Assembly (NCBI GenBank): GCA_905182995.1 | Contig: CAJJDP010000028.1 | Span: 310,001 to 374,000 of the forward strand | DNA length: 64,000 nucleotides | From: Paramecium octaurelia | Taxonomy: Eukaryota; Ciliophora; Oligohymenophorea; Peniculida; Parameciidae | Reading direction: 5' to 3' | Part shown: positions 26,571 through 38,591 of the stretch, in pieces | How positions within the stretch are numbered: position 1 is the first letter of the stretch | Layout: every line of letters begins with the position of its first letter | Notes under the pieces: model-generated | Told to the model about the DNA's origin: nothing | What the model saw: only the letters and a program-made list of their open reading frames with translations | Database searches by the model: none | Program-made: the position numbers and the translations under genes

Positions 26571-26598
26571 TAAACAAAAATTTTATTTATCAAAGTAA

Positions 26599-26802
26599 TC
26601 AAATTTTACCCTTATAGAAAAAATCATATATTCTCTCAATAGACTACTAAGTACATTTATTTTAGTTTTTCTTGGTGGCTCTCGGTTGTGAGTCATTTAC
26701 TTTGATGTTTCTTATTTGTTCCCCAAATATTCTAAAGATTTTTCCTCTCCTCTGATTTCTCCTCTCCATCTTGTTCTGAGATCTTAATTTTAATAGAAGC
26801 AT
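26599..26802 (-). CDS. Possible small basic ORF upstream of the channel
   Basis: Sixty-eight codons from ATG 26802 to TGA 26599-26601 with protein-like composition (MERRNQRRGKIFRIFGEQIR, VNDSQPRATKKN). It lies 28 bp before the channel's start on the same strand. A different frame of the same stretch would extend the channel N-terminus instead. Only one of the two can be right. Confidence 0.3.
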
Positions 26803-27055
26803 TCCAATTTTGTAAATTCATTCAAACTCATAATTTTTAATACTTTTTCCTCTGAGTTAAACCTTAAAATCATATATGTTAAGTGTTATTTAATTCTAAT
26901 ATAAATTAAACTATATATTTTGGAACTGTTAAAATGAGGATTATGTAGGTTAATCATCCTTTGAAATTAACTGAAAACCAAATAAATCTCATTAATTATT
27001 ATGAGTAACATATCATAAAAGTAATTTTCCATAAAAGTGTATCTTGTTCATTGAT

Positions 27056-27310
27056 TCATAAAATAAAGGAAACCTAAACTTATTATTTTCTATTAACCTT
27101 CTTCTTTTCCTTATTTACTATATTTAGAATGCCAATACTATTCATTAACTTTAGAATGATTAGAATATATTGCTTAAGTACAAATATAGTCGTTAGGTTT
27201 CTTAATTCTGATGTTTCCAATTTGATAGAAACAAATTCACAATGTTAATGACTTAAAGATTCAGGTTTGAAAAATAATCTCAATTCTATTTGAGGGAAAT
27301 ATAGTTTCAT
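27056..27310 (-). CDS. Possible small protein, 84 aa
   Basis: An open frame of 85 codons, MKLYFPQIELRLFFKPESLS through LETSELRNLTTIFVL, to TGA 27056-27058. A second frame in the same stretch also looks coding-like, so the exact reading is uncertain. There is no known domain. It may be a short gene or a relic. Confidence 0.35.
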
Positions 27311-27509
27311 ATTTATTTATTAGAGAATCCAAAGAGTCGATACAAAAAGATAAAAATTATCATCATTTATATCAAAAAGTATTTATATTTATATAAATAT
27401 ATGAATATAAATTTCTTAAATTTAGTAATTTAGAAATATTTCTTTTATCAATAATATTAACCAGCTAAAAACAAAGATCATTCTTATAATCAATATTCTT
27501 AATAATATT

Positions 27510-29504
27510 ATGCCAATAGGTGTAATGTCGATTGATTTGTAAGATTTTCAATTATTAATTTTTATTAATAAAATTTCCGATTATAAAATTATTAACGATT
27601 CAATGAAATAATTACCAAAAGGTGATATACCTATAAATCCCCTTACAGATTAATCTGTTGATGAATACAAGTATCCGCTATACACTAACTAAAACTTAAT
27701 GGAAACTGTTCAATCTCATTCATCCTTCAAACCATAACTTTACAAACATTAGGATCTGTATGAAGAATTGATTCGCAAAGCCGAAACAAGCAAACCAGAA
27801 CAAAGACATCTTAAATGGAGAACAAATATCCATTTAAGATTAAATGAGGAATACAATGAATTGCAACAAAAGAAAGAATTATTGAAGGTGAATTATTAAT
27901 AGTTAGAATTATAATAATGTTCATTCTAACCATCGATCAGTAATAAGAGTAAGTAAATTGGATCCTATTTTGGCTCTTCTCCTCGTTATATGTCACCAAA
28001 ATCATTTTAAACATAAACATTCCTCCCCTAAACTAAAGAAATCAAACAATCTAGCAGGAAAAGTAATAAAGAGAACAATCCATAAAATGTATGGGATAGG
28101 CTATCAAAATAAAAAGAAAGTCGTCAAACTCCCCAGTCTTTTCAGTTACAACCACAATCAACAAGGACTTCTTAAAGGCATACTCCTGAAAGAGTGGAGG
28201 CTGTTAGCAATCGACTTTACGAAGAAGCTTTTTAACCAAAGAAATTTAAGTTTAATTACCAAGAGATTCTAGTTGCATCTCCAAAAACTGCGAGTTAAAC
28301 ATAACGATCAGAAAAACATTTAGTTAGACATTTTGTCAAACAATTCTATGAAAGTATAACTAATGCCAGAATTTGGACTTTGGATCATTTGGATGAGAAT
28401 CTAAATAAAATCGACTTTAAATTTGAAATAGAAAATGATCTGTGTTTATTGACAATAGATGAACTTGCAATAACATTGGATAATCTTGGATTTGCTCCAT
28501 ATTAAACTTATGATCATACAAATCAAGACAATATTGTTTTCAGAATATTCAGAGTGTTATAATGTCCCGATGATTTAGACCTCATATTGTCTAGAAATTT
28601 ATTAACTTTCCTGTTAGCAATGCAAGGGTTTCATGTGGACTTCTAATTGTTACCTAAATACAATAATAATTATAGTATTCAATTTCCAAAACAATACAAA
28701 AATGATCTGGTTGAATTTGAAGATGGGAATGTAATTATTTAGAATTAAGAAGTAATATCCAAATAGTTTAATCAATTATATTTAAATTATTTAGCATATA
28801 AAAAACAAAACAAAAAGCTTTAGGAACAAGACCAGAATTAACAATTCCAATCACAAAATAAATCTAACTCATAAACTAATGAATTAGCTAATAAATATAG
28901 AGCACGAGTACAATCTTAGATAACTGAAACTAAGCCAATCAATTTGAATGACTATGATCACTATTATCAAATGAAGAAGGAATAATTAAAATAGGAAATT
29001 GATACTAATATCAAATAGTAATGTCCTTTTTCACCCAAAATCAATTCAACTTAAACTAGCCCCAGGTATCATTTGAATAAGAAGAAAGTACTTTCTCCAA
29101 AAAAGGAAGAAACTCCTACATTCCAACCAAACTTAAATAAATCCCAGCTGTCCTCAATGAATGATTTGATTCCATTACCTGAATAAAGAGAAGCTATTAA
29201 GAGAATGGTGAAAGGGAGAGTTGAAAAATAATTGAATCAGATAATCATTTCTTAAGGAACTTGTTATTAAAAAAAAAGAAAAAATATTGAACAATAACTT
29301 TATCAGGAAGAGATAAGCAAATTAATTTAATAACCAATAATGTATATCAACGTAGCCTTAGAGAACAATGCTACCAAAAAGATAGCAATTTACCCAGGAG
29401 ATCAACCAAGAAAATTAGCAGAGAAGTTTATCAAAGATAATAGACTCGACCCTAATTTAGTAAATTAGTTAACTTAACTTCTTGAAGAATAGTTACTTAT
29501 TTGA
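27510..29504 (+). CDS. Uncharacterised 664-aa protein with C-terminal beta-grasp-like end
   Basis: A single exon of 665 codons closed by TGA 29502-29504, which is strong evidence for a gene under this code. The N-terminal part is Gln/Ser/Lys-rich (QLPKGDIPINPLTDQ, SPRYMSPKSFQTQTFLPQ), a common layout for ciliate cytoskeletal or basal-body proteins. The central part (about residues 270-400) is well ordered: VRHFVKQFYESITNARIW, FEIENDLCLLTIDELAITL, DNIVFRIFRVLQCPDDLDLI. A Lys/Gln coiled region follows. The end has MYINVALENNATKKIAIYPG, QPRKLAEKFIKDNRLDP and LVNQLTQLLEEQL, a short ubiquitin-like strand-loop-helix pattern that I have seen at the C-termini of other ciliate and apicomplexan proteins. 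Function unknown. Confidence 0.85.
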
Positions 29505-29586
29505 AACATTATTTGTTTTATCAAACTTTATTACTTTTATTATATTATGTAATAATTATATTCAATTTTTTGTATTTTAACGATCT

Positions 29587-31139
29587 ATGGATTATGATGA
29601 TTTGTTTCGCTTATTACCTAAGCCCCCTAAAAAATGGACTACCTAAGAAGTTCTAGTCTGGTTAAAATATATCGGATATAGTTAATTAGATACCTATTTT
29701 GGTAAGAATATAAATACGATCATAGTAAATGAATGTGTCGATGGTTCATGTTTGGAGATCTTAACAGATTAAGATCTATTAGACATAGGAATCTCATCTC
29801 CATTATAGAGAAAGAAACTTTTGCAATGTAAGTGTTTTCTTAAATGGCATATAGGGATCCAAATTGGATTGAAAGAATTTACAATTTATTGTAAATCCCA
29901 TACAAGAAGCGAAGTTACTCCTCAAGTAGTTCAAAATTTCATGGAAGTTCAATAAATTCCATCGCCAAGGGTTGAAATACAACAACAAGATAGGTTACCT
30001 TTGAAAGTCATTCAAGATAGAATATTATAATCCAGACATGAATATGACATTGAAATAGATGAAAAAACAACCATGGGATAGATCCCGATAGAGCCACTTC
30101 CATCACCTGGAGGGAGACAAAAACAGTAGTTTATCTTGCCTGCACCAAAATCTCAATCGAAAATAACAGAGGAAGACTTAGCAAGATAAGTGTAATAAAG
30201 CAATAAAAAAGTGAGCTTAATTTTAATATTAGAACATATTTGCTGAATTATAAATTTAACCAATTTAAAGGCCAATTTTATTGAGTCCTCAGAAAAAATA
30301 ACAATCACAAGAATCTGATTATCATTTACCTTAATTTGGTACTCCTAGATTTGATAAATAAGAAAAGAAAGACTCTGAGGAAATTCAGTAAAATAATTAA
30401 CAATAATAACAACAATAACAATAATAACAATAATAACAATAATAATAACAATAACATTTAATTAAATCACCGAATGCATAAAAAAATAGTTAATTAAACA
30501 TCAAAATAAAAAAAGAAGGTTTAGCAACCATAAACAAGTTAATTACTAAAAATGCTACAATAGGAAGAAATCCAGAAAATGACATTTAATTAAATCATGA
30601 ATCTGTCAGCAGAACTCATGTTTGGGTAATCTAATTTTTTAGTTTAGCTCACATTTAAAGAAAAGTAATTTTACTTATAGGATAGAGGGAGCTTAATAGG
30701 AACATTCATTCTATTAGAAACAAAAACATAAATCGTGTAAGGATATATCATCTAAATGGGAGCAACTGAAGTAGTTATATAAAGTCTTTAGCAAAATGGT
30801 TAATGTAAAAGAATATATATTTTAATCGTTTAGAATGCCATATTGTCTTAGCTTCTCAAATGGGATCAGTCTAATTTACTTTACAGATTGGGAAATCAAA
30901 AATGATAGGAGCTTAAACTTTTGGGGATTAAACTATGGCATTCGATCATGCTTTGCTAGAATTCACTAGTGAGGGTGTCAGTATAGAGGATTAAAAAACA
31001 TCTAGTGGGTATTATTTTAGAGTGAATTAGAACTTGGATGAGACTAAGTAAATCTGGGGTTTAATCTTAGAGTGTGCCTTTGTGTAGAAGGAGAGTCATA
31101 AAAATAGCAGAATACATACTTATAATAGATCCAGAATGA
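29587..31139 (+). CDS. SAM and FHA domain protein
   Basis: Residues ~10-75 form a SAM domain (WTTQEVLVWLKYIGYSQLD, then DGSCLEILTDQDLLDIGI), with a 24-nt intron (GTAAGAATAT...ATAG) inside it. Pro/Gln-rich linkers include a run of about 25 glutamines (30385-30455). An FHA domain follows: ATIGRNPENDIQLNHESVSR, then THVW, a 22-nt intron, LQDRGSLIGTFILLETK and GATEVVIQSL. A second repeat-like half (ASQMGSVQFTLQIGKSKMIG, TFGDQTMAFDHALLEF) follows. FHA binds phosphothreonine and SAM mediates oligomers or protein contacts, so a signalling scaffold is likely. Exon joins after 31000 are uncertain; the stop at TGA 31137-31139 fits a C-terminal VIKIAEYILIIDPE. The 27-nt intron candidate 29828-29854 is a multiple of three with no stop. 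Confidence 0.8.
30385..30455 (+). repeat. CAA/TAA trinucleotide tract coding for polyglutamine
   Basis: A run of alternating caa and taa triplets inside the SAM-FHA gene. With TAA read as Gln it encodes an uninterrupted glutamine tract, mostly through the reassigned codon. Confidence 0.85.
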
Positions 31140-31218
31140 TATTTATATAAATTATAACCAAAAATTTAGAAAGACTTTCTTAATTAATTTTTAAGAATTT
31201 TTATTATTGTTTAAAATT

Positions 31219-32738
31219 ATGAATTAAAGTTTACTTCATCTTATCGAAATAGCAAAAAAACATCAAAATAAGTTTGATGAATACTATTTAGAAGATATGA
31301 TTAGATCTTGTAGATAGAATGAATAAAATGATCGTTACTTAATTTTGTTTTTGATTAAGATTTGGTAAAATAATAAAGAATTTTTGGGACATAGATTTAA
31401 GCAATGGGTATAGCAACATAAAGAATGTAATTCAAAAGCGCCTCTTGATTTATTAAGAAATGGTTAAGTTCATGAATGTATCTAGAAGTTTGAATAAAAT
31501 TTATCCCGCAATGCTTTCGAAGCGATTAAAAAGCACAACTTTTTTCCAAAAATTGATTCAATATAATAAGAAGAAAGTCTTAGAAGAGTAAAAGAAAACT
31601 TAAAGCAATATGATGATTCTATATTAAATAAAATCAATAAAATTTTATTAGGTGATATAGAATCGATTTTAGAAGTATCTAAATCTGATTGGATCTCATT
31701 TGTTATGCTATATGTTTAGTTTTATGATTATAGAATTAAGCCTTAAGACATGACAAAGATGTTAAGATAATTAAAATTCTCTATTGAAGAAGAGAATAAT
31801 CATCTTGTGCAATTATTCGGAGAAATTGTATTAGCATCATAAAATGTACACCTTATTAATTGTTTACTCAAATATGATTTGCATCTAACTTACTTTCTAT
31901 ATTTATATTTTGAAAATAAAGAAAAGGATTACCTTCGATCAGAATATGAAATATAGGTACAATATTAATATTATTAGAATTTAGAAAAGTAAATTTTAGT
32001 TGATCAAGACCATTCTTGAAGATATTCCAAATGATATAACATTTGAAAATGAAATCTTATATTTTTTTGAGGAAATTACAAATGTAATGAAAGATACTGA
32101 ATCTGAGTAGGAATTTTAAGATATTTACAAATCTAAATTTTAAGGAATAATACTTTCTACAAACAATTTTAGGAAAAGTATGGAATCTTCTAATTTTAGT
32201 TATGACCTTTGTTCAAAATATTGAAAAATTCTCATTAGGCACCTCTCCAGATCTATTACCTGAAGTCTTATTATAAAAACTTTTTAATGAAAATTCATAA
32301 CCACTGGAAGAAAAATAAAATGCCTTATATTTAATATTTGAAAAGTTCAATTACTAAGACACATTTCTACCAATAATTAAATAAGTTATAAACAATCATA
32401 TCAATAATCCATACTTTGATGATATATTCAAAGATTTCTTAAATAATTTTTCATTTTAACACTACTAAGAATGTTTAGTATAAGAATTAATTAAGCTATA
32501 ATTTAAATTTGGATTAAAATTGTATGATCTACAATTAACAAATAACTTTGAAAATCCTGAATTTCTTATAATGAATATATCTTAAGAATTTATAAGAAAT
32601 GTTGTGAAATCTGACGACGCTTTTAAATTGAAGATGAAAATAATTTTAAGCATTTTATTAGACTAATGTTTAAATACATAGGATGAAATGTTAAATAAAA
32701 GAATAAATATTATTAGACTCTTAATAAGAAGATTGTGA
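31219..32738 (+). CDS. Helical-repeat protein, possibly nucleoporin Nup85-like
   Basis: ATG 31219 opens MNQSLLHLIEIAKKHQNKFD. The protein (about 480 aa) is built of leucine-rich helices with no catalytic motif: NKINKILLGDIESILEVSKS, DWISFVMLYVQFYDYRI, NNHLVQLFGEIVLASQNVHL, INCLLKYDLHLTYFLYLYF. The order 'load/size of helix - DW - LL helix - short-lived L-rich pairs' recalls the alpha-solenoid of Nup85-type nucleoporins, but this is a weak resemblance from memory. Introns of 21, 20 and 22 nt (for example GTATGGAATC...TTTTAG near 32178) restore the frame to NIEKFSLGTSPDLLPEVLL. The end is RINIIRLLIRRL before TGA 32736-32738. Confidence 0.75.
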
Positions 32739-33130
32739 TTTAGATGTATGATTAATATGTATAAGTTCAACTTGTGTTATTCATTTATATATCTTTCTTC
32801 CAAGCTCTTATTATATTAATTCTATAATTAGCTATTCTTTTATTATATCGGTAATTGACTGCTTAGATTTTAAGAATATTTACATAAACTATTTATTTAA
32901 ATTACTTTATTCTTCACTCTAGAGTGCAACTTTCTTGGTTATTCTTTATTTAGTGATTTTTAGGATCCATTTACTGTTATTTCAACCTTTTTAAATGACT
33001 ATATTCGCTTAAAAAGTTAAGTTAAAGCAAGCCAGGGTGAACTTACTTTTTGAATTTAAGCACACTATAATTGTAAACTTTTCATAGATATCAATATTGT
33101 CTAATTAAAAAAATTTGATAAAATATCACT
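32739..33130. other. Intergenic stretch, nothing recognised
   Basis: About 390 bp of AT-rich sequence downstream of the helical-repeat gene. There is no convincing frame, RNA gene or repeat. Confidence 0.5.
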
Positions 33131-33481
33131 ATGAAAGCATCACTCTTATTTTTAATTCTCTCATTTTTCTTAAAACAGCTCATATCATTAATAAGATTAA
33201 AATGTTAAGAAAAAAATAAAGAGATAATACTTGGAGAAGATTCAAAGATTAAAATCATGATAGTCTATACAATTAAAATTTATAATTAATTTTTCTTTCA
33301 AGCCTTTTGCTGGTTTTTGTTTCTTTCATATATTTAAAAGAAGATCTTAAAATATAAAAATTCGCTTTATAAATCATAAAGTCTGAAATATCTTTAGTTT
33401 TATTCACAATCTTTAACTGATTTCTTATAAAACTTAATCTGGTAGAAAAGGGTTGATCACACTTTGTTTTAAACAAATTGA
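33131..33481 (+). CDS. Possible small secreted or membrane protein overlapping a gene end
   Basis: A frame of 117 codons whose start, MKASLLFLILSFFLKQLIS, looks like a signal peptide. The later part is hydrophobic and runs 78 bp into the coding end of the minus-strand gene, so either the true end is earlier or the frame is chance. The TGA is at 33479-33481. Confidence 0.3.
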
Positions 33482-34785
33482 GCAAAAGTTTCTCTCTTAT
33501 TAGTTTTGCTAATCATGTTACCATATGCAAAAAAAATTACAATTTTAATTTTTACATTTTGCCAATGATTAAGAATGTGAGTTAATCTTTTAGTAGATAA
33601 AGTTTATTAATTTTGAACAATCAGATTTGTTTTACTCTTCTATGTAATTTCTTCCTAAAGACTAATCTTATAAGCAAAGCTTCGATGTTAGTGGTTAACT
33701 ACACTAGTTACATAAAGCCTTCCGTTTATTAAAGAAAGCTTTAACTATAATTTCTGCTAATTATTATGATGAAATTGCATGGCCACATATATTTATCAAA
33801 TTGTTATTCTGAGAATCTAAATTTGATGGAATATTTTTTTTCAACATTTGGGCTAGATTCTATATTTACTATTAATTCTATTGTTATTCTAAATCTTGCA
33901 GAGAGTTTCCATCATCTATTGATATAATTTTAAAGTAATTTGGACGTTATATTTAATTTTAAGAATTTTAATTAGCTTTTTCTCTAGAATCATTTATTAT
34001 CTGAATAAGTCTTTGATTTTCTTATTAGAGACTATTTAAATTATGCAATTCCCTTTACTTAATAAAAATTAATACTTGAGGAGTTGAGAATTCTATTCTT
34101 TTAATTAACTGTTTTCCATAAGCATCTGTTGATGACAAAGCTTAGCCTTATCGATTTCATCTCTAGCATATAAATGAATACTACTTGATTAGGTTGTTTT
34201 CAAGCTGAAGATTTTCAAATTCAGAAAAATTCTACTTCAAAAGGGCTAGCTCATCAGAAAGTTTTTTATTAAATAAGCTTTATTAATTAATAAAATAATA
34301 ACCTTAAGCTTGTATTTTCTTATTCTAAATCTTACATTTTTAAGCTATTCATTCTGAGTTGCTTAAGCAGTAATTTTTTTTCATTAACCCACTCTTGACT
34401 TTATTTTTAAAATTCAGCCTGCTATACTTTACCCAAATCTTAAGAATTTCTTAGGATAATCAATATAGACTTACCTCATAAATTAGCTATTTTTATATCG
34501 ATTTAAAATAATTCTCTAATTATTATTATTTCTTTCAGGGTTTTCGAATTGAATCCTGTTTTAATTTGGTGAAACGAGATTCTTGTAGTTTGGACTTCTC
34601 TCATTCAATTAGGCTCTCTATTCTTATGGTTTTCTTATTATTTTGTGTGGCGAGATGTCACTAATGAGATTATGAGGTTGTTACCTATTTCTTCTAATAT
34701 TTTTATAGTATATAGTTTTTATTTTGTCTTATTTAATTTTGTTCAGAGCTAACTCATTCAAATTTCCAGTATACGGTTGATCCAT
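33404..34785 (-). CDS. Coiled-coil protein with RING/IBR-like Cys-rich C-terminus (paralog 1)
   Basis: ATG 34785 opens MDQPYTGNLNELALNKIKQD, followed by a basic Asn/Arg/Gln region. A coiled coil follows (QAEFQKQSQEWVNEKKLLL, KLSDELALLKQNFSEFENL). Several introns are supported: a 25-nt one near 34465, a 25-nt one near 34290 and a 19-nt one near 34185. The C-terminal ~170 residues carry spaced Cys/His pairs: INICGHAISSQQLAEIIVKA, RKALCNQCSQPLTSKLC, AKCKNQNCNFFCIWQ and RNFCSIC. The same pattern recurs in the genes at 35178 and 39884, so these are paralogs. The arrangement resembles a RING followed by an IBR-like finger, as in RBR ubiquitin ligases, but I cannot match it to a named family. The stop is TGA 33404-33406. 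Confidence 0.8.
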
Positions 34786-35177
34786 CTAAAAATATAATTC
34801 GATATTCTCTTGTGTTTCAAGACTACTCTATATTACTTATTTAATGTCCAAAAATGTTGTTGCATTATCTATTCTCATTGTTTTTTGTTATAATTAAGGA
34901 ACAACTTAATCTAAACTTTACAATATAATCATTATTCTTTCAGCAGATACTGATCTTGTCTAAATTCTAAACTAACTCTAATTATTATTCATTTAAATAT
35001 CTATTATAAATAATGAAATATATAAATTTGAATAAAATATTCTATTAAGTAATGATCATATCTCAATTCTTTCAAAACATGATAAATTAGGAGGCCAAGA
35101 GAAATTCTTTATCTTTAAAATAGGCTCAAGTAAGAATTTTCTATTAAAATATATAAAATTTTATTATTAATAATTTT
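34786..35177. other. Divergent intergenic region between two paralogs
   Basis: About 390 bp separating the start codons of the divergently transcribed Cys-rich paralogs 1 and 2. No gene is seen; promoters for both must lie here. I cannot define the elements from sequence alone. Confidence 0.5.
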
Positions 35178-37220
35178 ATGAGTACAAATAAAATTAGTAT
35201 TTAAGCTTCCCCTCTCTCATAATCAAAGAAGACGATATGCTTACGAAGAAATTTAAATAGTTAAGAAAGAAATATGAACAAGGATTAACCAAAGCAATTG
35301 CCTCCGCTTAATTAATAAAAAAGTTATCTAGATCTAATCTCCTAATAAACAAAATCATTTATTTAACAAACTCCACCTTAAAATAAAAATGAAAAATAAT
35401 TAATCTTTGATAAATAATAACAACTTTAACAAAGTCAAGGCATGTTTTTTTAACAAACCTAATCTAATGCAAGACCTCCTAAACCATAAATAACCTAACA
35501 AACAACAAATAATTGCATAAAACAGACTTTATAAAACGCTCAAAATGAAAATTAAATAACTAATATCCAATATCAATAATAGAATTAAATTGAAGGCATT
35601 GCGAATAAGTAATAAGAATAATATTGCAATAGCAAAATCACTCTTTAATAGGAAATTTCTATCCTACAACCAGAATAAACCATAAAACAATAAATAAATG
35701 AAATAACATCTCCAATCAATTCATAGGAACCATAATCTCAAGGTTAATTTATGAATTCGAATCACACTGTGCCGACCATAACAAAATAATCGAGAAGCAA
35801 ATAATTTCTAAAAAAATAATTAAGCAATGCTTTTAAGGTTAAAACAGAAAATTTTCATTCATAGCCATAGGATTTCTAAATTCCTTAAAATAATTGTGAG
35901 AATGGAGATAATAATTAAGAATCATTGTAGAATTTTTATTCTGGTAGAAAAATAAATTACCAGACAGAAATTGATTAAAATCCTGATAATCAATAAAGAT
36001 AAAAATAGTCTTGTGATGCTAACCAATTTAGAATTAAAAGTTCTAAACCTGATCACTAAGAGTTAAATAACCAATAATAAAGACCAAAGGAAAACAGAAT
36101 AGATTAGATTAGGCATGTTTCAAGTCCAAATCCAGGTCCAAATGTTCAATGCCTTAAGGAGATAGTGGATTCTTAAAGTATTAATTAAAATCAAAACAAT
36201 ATTAATGAAAATTAATTACCTTAAGAAAAAGAACTAAAGCTTTCTAATTAACTTTAATAAATAATTTAAAATAATACTAAATACTTATTTTTCAAGTGTT
36301 AAAACGAAGGTTAAAATTGTAATTATTTTTGTATTGTGACTAATTTTCATAATTAAAATTATTATTGCCCAAACTGTGACAAGTTTAGTGTAAAAGCTGA
36401 TTTTATTTAGAAAAAGTTAACTTTGTAATGTGGTCACACTTTAACCTGTTATGATATCATGAAAATAGTTTAAAATGCAATTAAAATTGAATAACATGCT
36501 CGTTGTAGTGAATGCAAATCGGAGTTAGATTATAAACTCATTAAATGCTTCGATAAATCTAAATACTATATTAATCTAAAATTAGAAATCGATATTTAAC
36601 TTTTGAAGCAGTCAATACTGAAGAATACATAATTAAGAATTGCCAAGTGCACAGGATCTGATTGTAATTTTTATACTATATGGGATTCTAAAAAAAATTA
36701 ATTACTTTAAGGATTTTGTATTTCCTGTAATTCGAGAGTTGCATTTATTATGGATGATAATTAAAATTTACCTTACAAGGTTAATTGTGGACATGAACTA
36801 TCAAAATAAAGATTATTAGGATTAGCTTCTGATGCGCTAATTAGAAGGAATTTCGCTAAATGCCCATAATGCCAAATTTTTATATCATTAAAGTTCTTTT
36901 AGTAAGTTTAATCTTACGGACTTTAATACGTTGAATAAGCTTGCAAAAGATAATTAGAAATAATTAAATAGTAATTTTATGATAAGTAGGAGGTTGTGCT
37001 TTCTTAATGTAGTACCTAGGGATGTAGTTTTTTTTATGTATTTCAAAACAAAACTATTTGTAATTCTCAAAAGCAGTATATCTTCTCTAAATAATTTAAT
37101 TTGAATAATTAAAAGATATTTAGTTTTTGTCCTTAATGTTAATAATTTTCAATTTCTAATGATTGGAAATCAAGAACAAAATTACAAAAGTAATAAAAAA
37201 TGCAATTTTAATATTCTTGA
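35178..37220 (+). CDS. Large protein with tandem RING/IBR-like Cys-rich modules (paralog 2)
   Basis: A single exon of 681 codons, ATG 35178 to TGA 37218-37220. The first ~370 residues are Gln/Asn/Ser-rich and disordered in appearance. The C-terminal ~310 residues contain two rounds of the same Cys/His layout. Round 1: FKCQNEGQNCNYFCIV, YYCPNC, LQCGHTLTCYDIM, HARCSECKSELDYKL. Round 2: AKCTGSDCNFYTIW, GFCISCN, VNCGHELSKQRLLGLA, AKCPQCQIFISLKFF, followed by a last SQCSTQGCSFFYVFQ and FSFCPQC. The repeated unit is thus (CxxxxxC-aromatic...CxxC) plus (CGH...CxxC). This suggests zinc-binding RING- and IBR-like fingers duplicated in tandem. A ubiquitin-ligase role is an inference only. The same C-terminal pattern is shared with the genes at 33404 and 39884. 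Confidence 0.88.
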
Positions 37221-37320
37221 TTAAATTTTAAGTGTCATTGTATTAATAATTAATATCTATTACAAATCTAAATATCTGGTAGCTGCAGTAATGCAGAAAC
37301 ATAATAGAGAAGAAATAATA

Positions 37321-37326
37321 AAAAAA
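37321..37326 (-). terminator. RNA polymerase III T-run terminator of the 5S gene
   Basis: Six A on the plus strand, i.e. six T on the transcribed-sense minus strand, begin directly after the 5S 3' end. This is the usual pol III stop signal. Confidence 0.85.
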
Positions 37327-37327
37327 G

Positions 37328-37446
37328 GGTTGTCAACACGAGGACTTCCCAAGCGGTCCCCCACCTTAGTACTAACCTCGCCTTAAGCCGCTTAACTTCG
37401 GAGTTCGAATGGGATCCGGTGCTTTAGGCTTAGTATGGCCGACAAC
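37328..37446 (-). rRNA. 5S ribosomal RNA
   Basis: About 119 nt on the minus strand beginning GTTGTCGGCCATACTA and running through CCGGATCCCATTCGAACTCC, the conserved loop and box A-like internal promoter. The 3' end is complementary to the 5' end, forming helix I. It agrees closely with ciliate 5S rRNA as I know it and stands out by high GC in an AT-rich region. It is a single copy in the window, set between a Cys-rich paralog and the duplicated contig segment. A T-run follows the 3' end. Confidence 0.96.
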
Positions 37447-37673
37447 GATATTTATATCTCATATCTCTCTTTATAATCCTTATAATTATTATTATCATTG
37501 TTAAAATATAATTTAAAGTAATTAATAAACATATAGAATTTATATTTTATATTAGTATTTTCTTTAAAATAATAACATAGGATAAGTTAATTAAAATTTA
37601 TTGAAGAAAAAATTTTGTTACAATTATTTATGATTCTTAAGGAGGAGGAGATTATGAAATTATTTAAAGATTA

Positions 37674-37934
37674 TCATTCATAAAAGAGTAGCGACAATTA
37701 TTAATGATTAAATGTGTATTTCATTATTAATATAGATCTTATATGTAATTTAAGATTTTTAATATTCTCTTGAATTAAATCATTATACTTTGAATAATTA
37801 TAATATTTTAATTGATATGTAATATTTGATATAAATCCTCCATAATAAAGGATAAAGATGGAGGAGAATATTATTTTATAATCAAACATTTTAAAACTGT
37901 AATAAAAAAATGTTAATTCTAAAAACAAGAACAT
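37674..37934 (-). CDS. Possible small membrane protein, 86 aa (repeated at 38966-39226)
   Basis: An open frame of 87 codons with a hydrophobic first half (MFLFLELTFFYYSFKMFDYK, FSSIFILYYGGFI) and a polar end. It lies in otherwise non-coding sequence, and the same frame appears in the second repeat copy. No family recognised; it may be chance in AT-rich DNA. Confidence 0.3.
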
Positions 37935-38591
37935 GATTGTTCATTAATATTCAATATATTTATAAATTTATAAAATATATCTCAAAGAAGGGGTATTGAT
38001 AAATTCATATTAGTATTGATGATATAAGGGAGGGTGTTACAAAAATATAATAGTTAAAAGCAATTTTCATTATGAAATTGATATTGAGATTAGGGAAGTT
38101 ATCTAAAGGAACTTATTGACTTATAAATTGAAATTAGAATGATAGTTCGATATTTTAATCAACATGTTATATTTAAAGCAAATGATTCATAAAATTACAC
38201 TAATATAAAACACACATAAAATGTTAATTTACAAGTTACCATCATAACAAGATTACTTTTTAATATTGAGAAAGAGAAATGTTGTTTATAATTTATCCAA
38301 AGGTGAAATGAATCAAAATTTGAACTTTAAAAATGCAAAGCTTAAAATTTATAAAGAGATGTCTATTTACTTAATTAGTTAAAATAAAGTCTTTTTTAGT
38401 TTATTTTATAATTATTAGACTTTATGAATTTTTATATTATTAATTAAAAGCATTCCTAATGAAATGATTTAGAACAATAAGATAAAATTGATCATTAGAT
38501 GATTGAAAAAATCTCGTTAAATATAATTTTTATTTGTAAATCAAACTTATTAATTTTATTACAAATAATCAATTAATTTTATTTAATAGAA

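Noticed and set aside
26571..26831. 87-codon N-terminal extension of the K+ channel
   Set aside because: The frame is open, but another frame of the same stretch has a more natural composition and its own stop. With only TGA as stop, such an open run is not rare.
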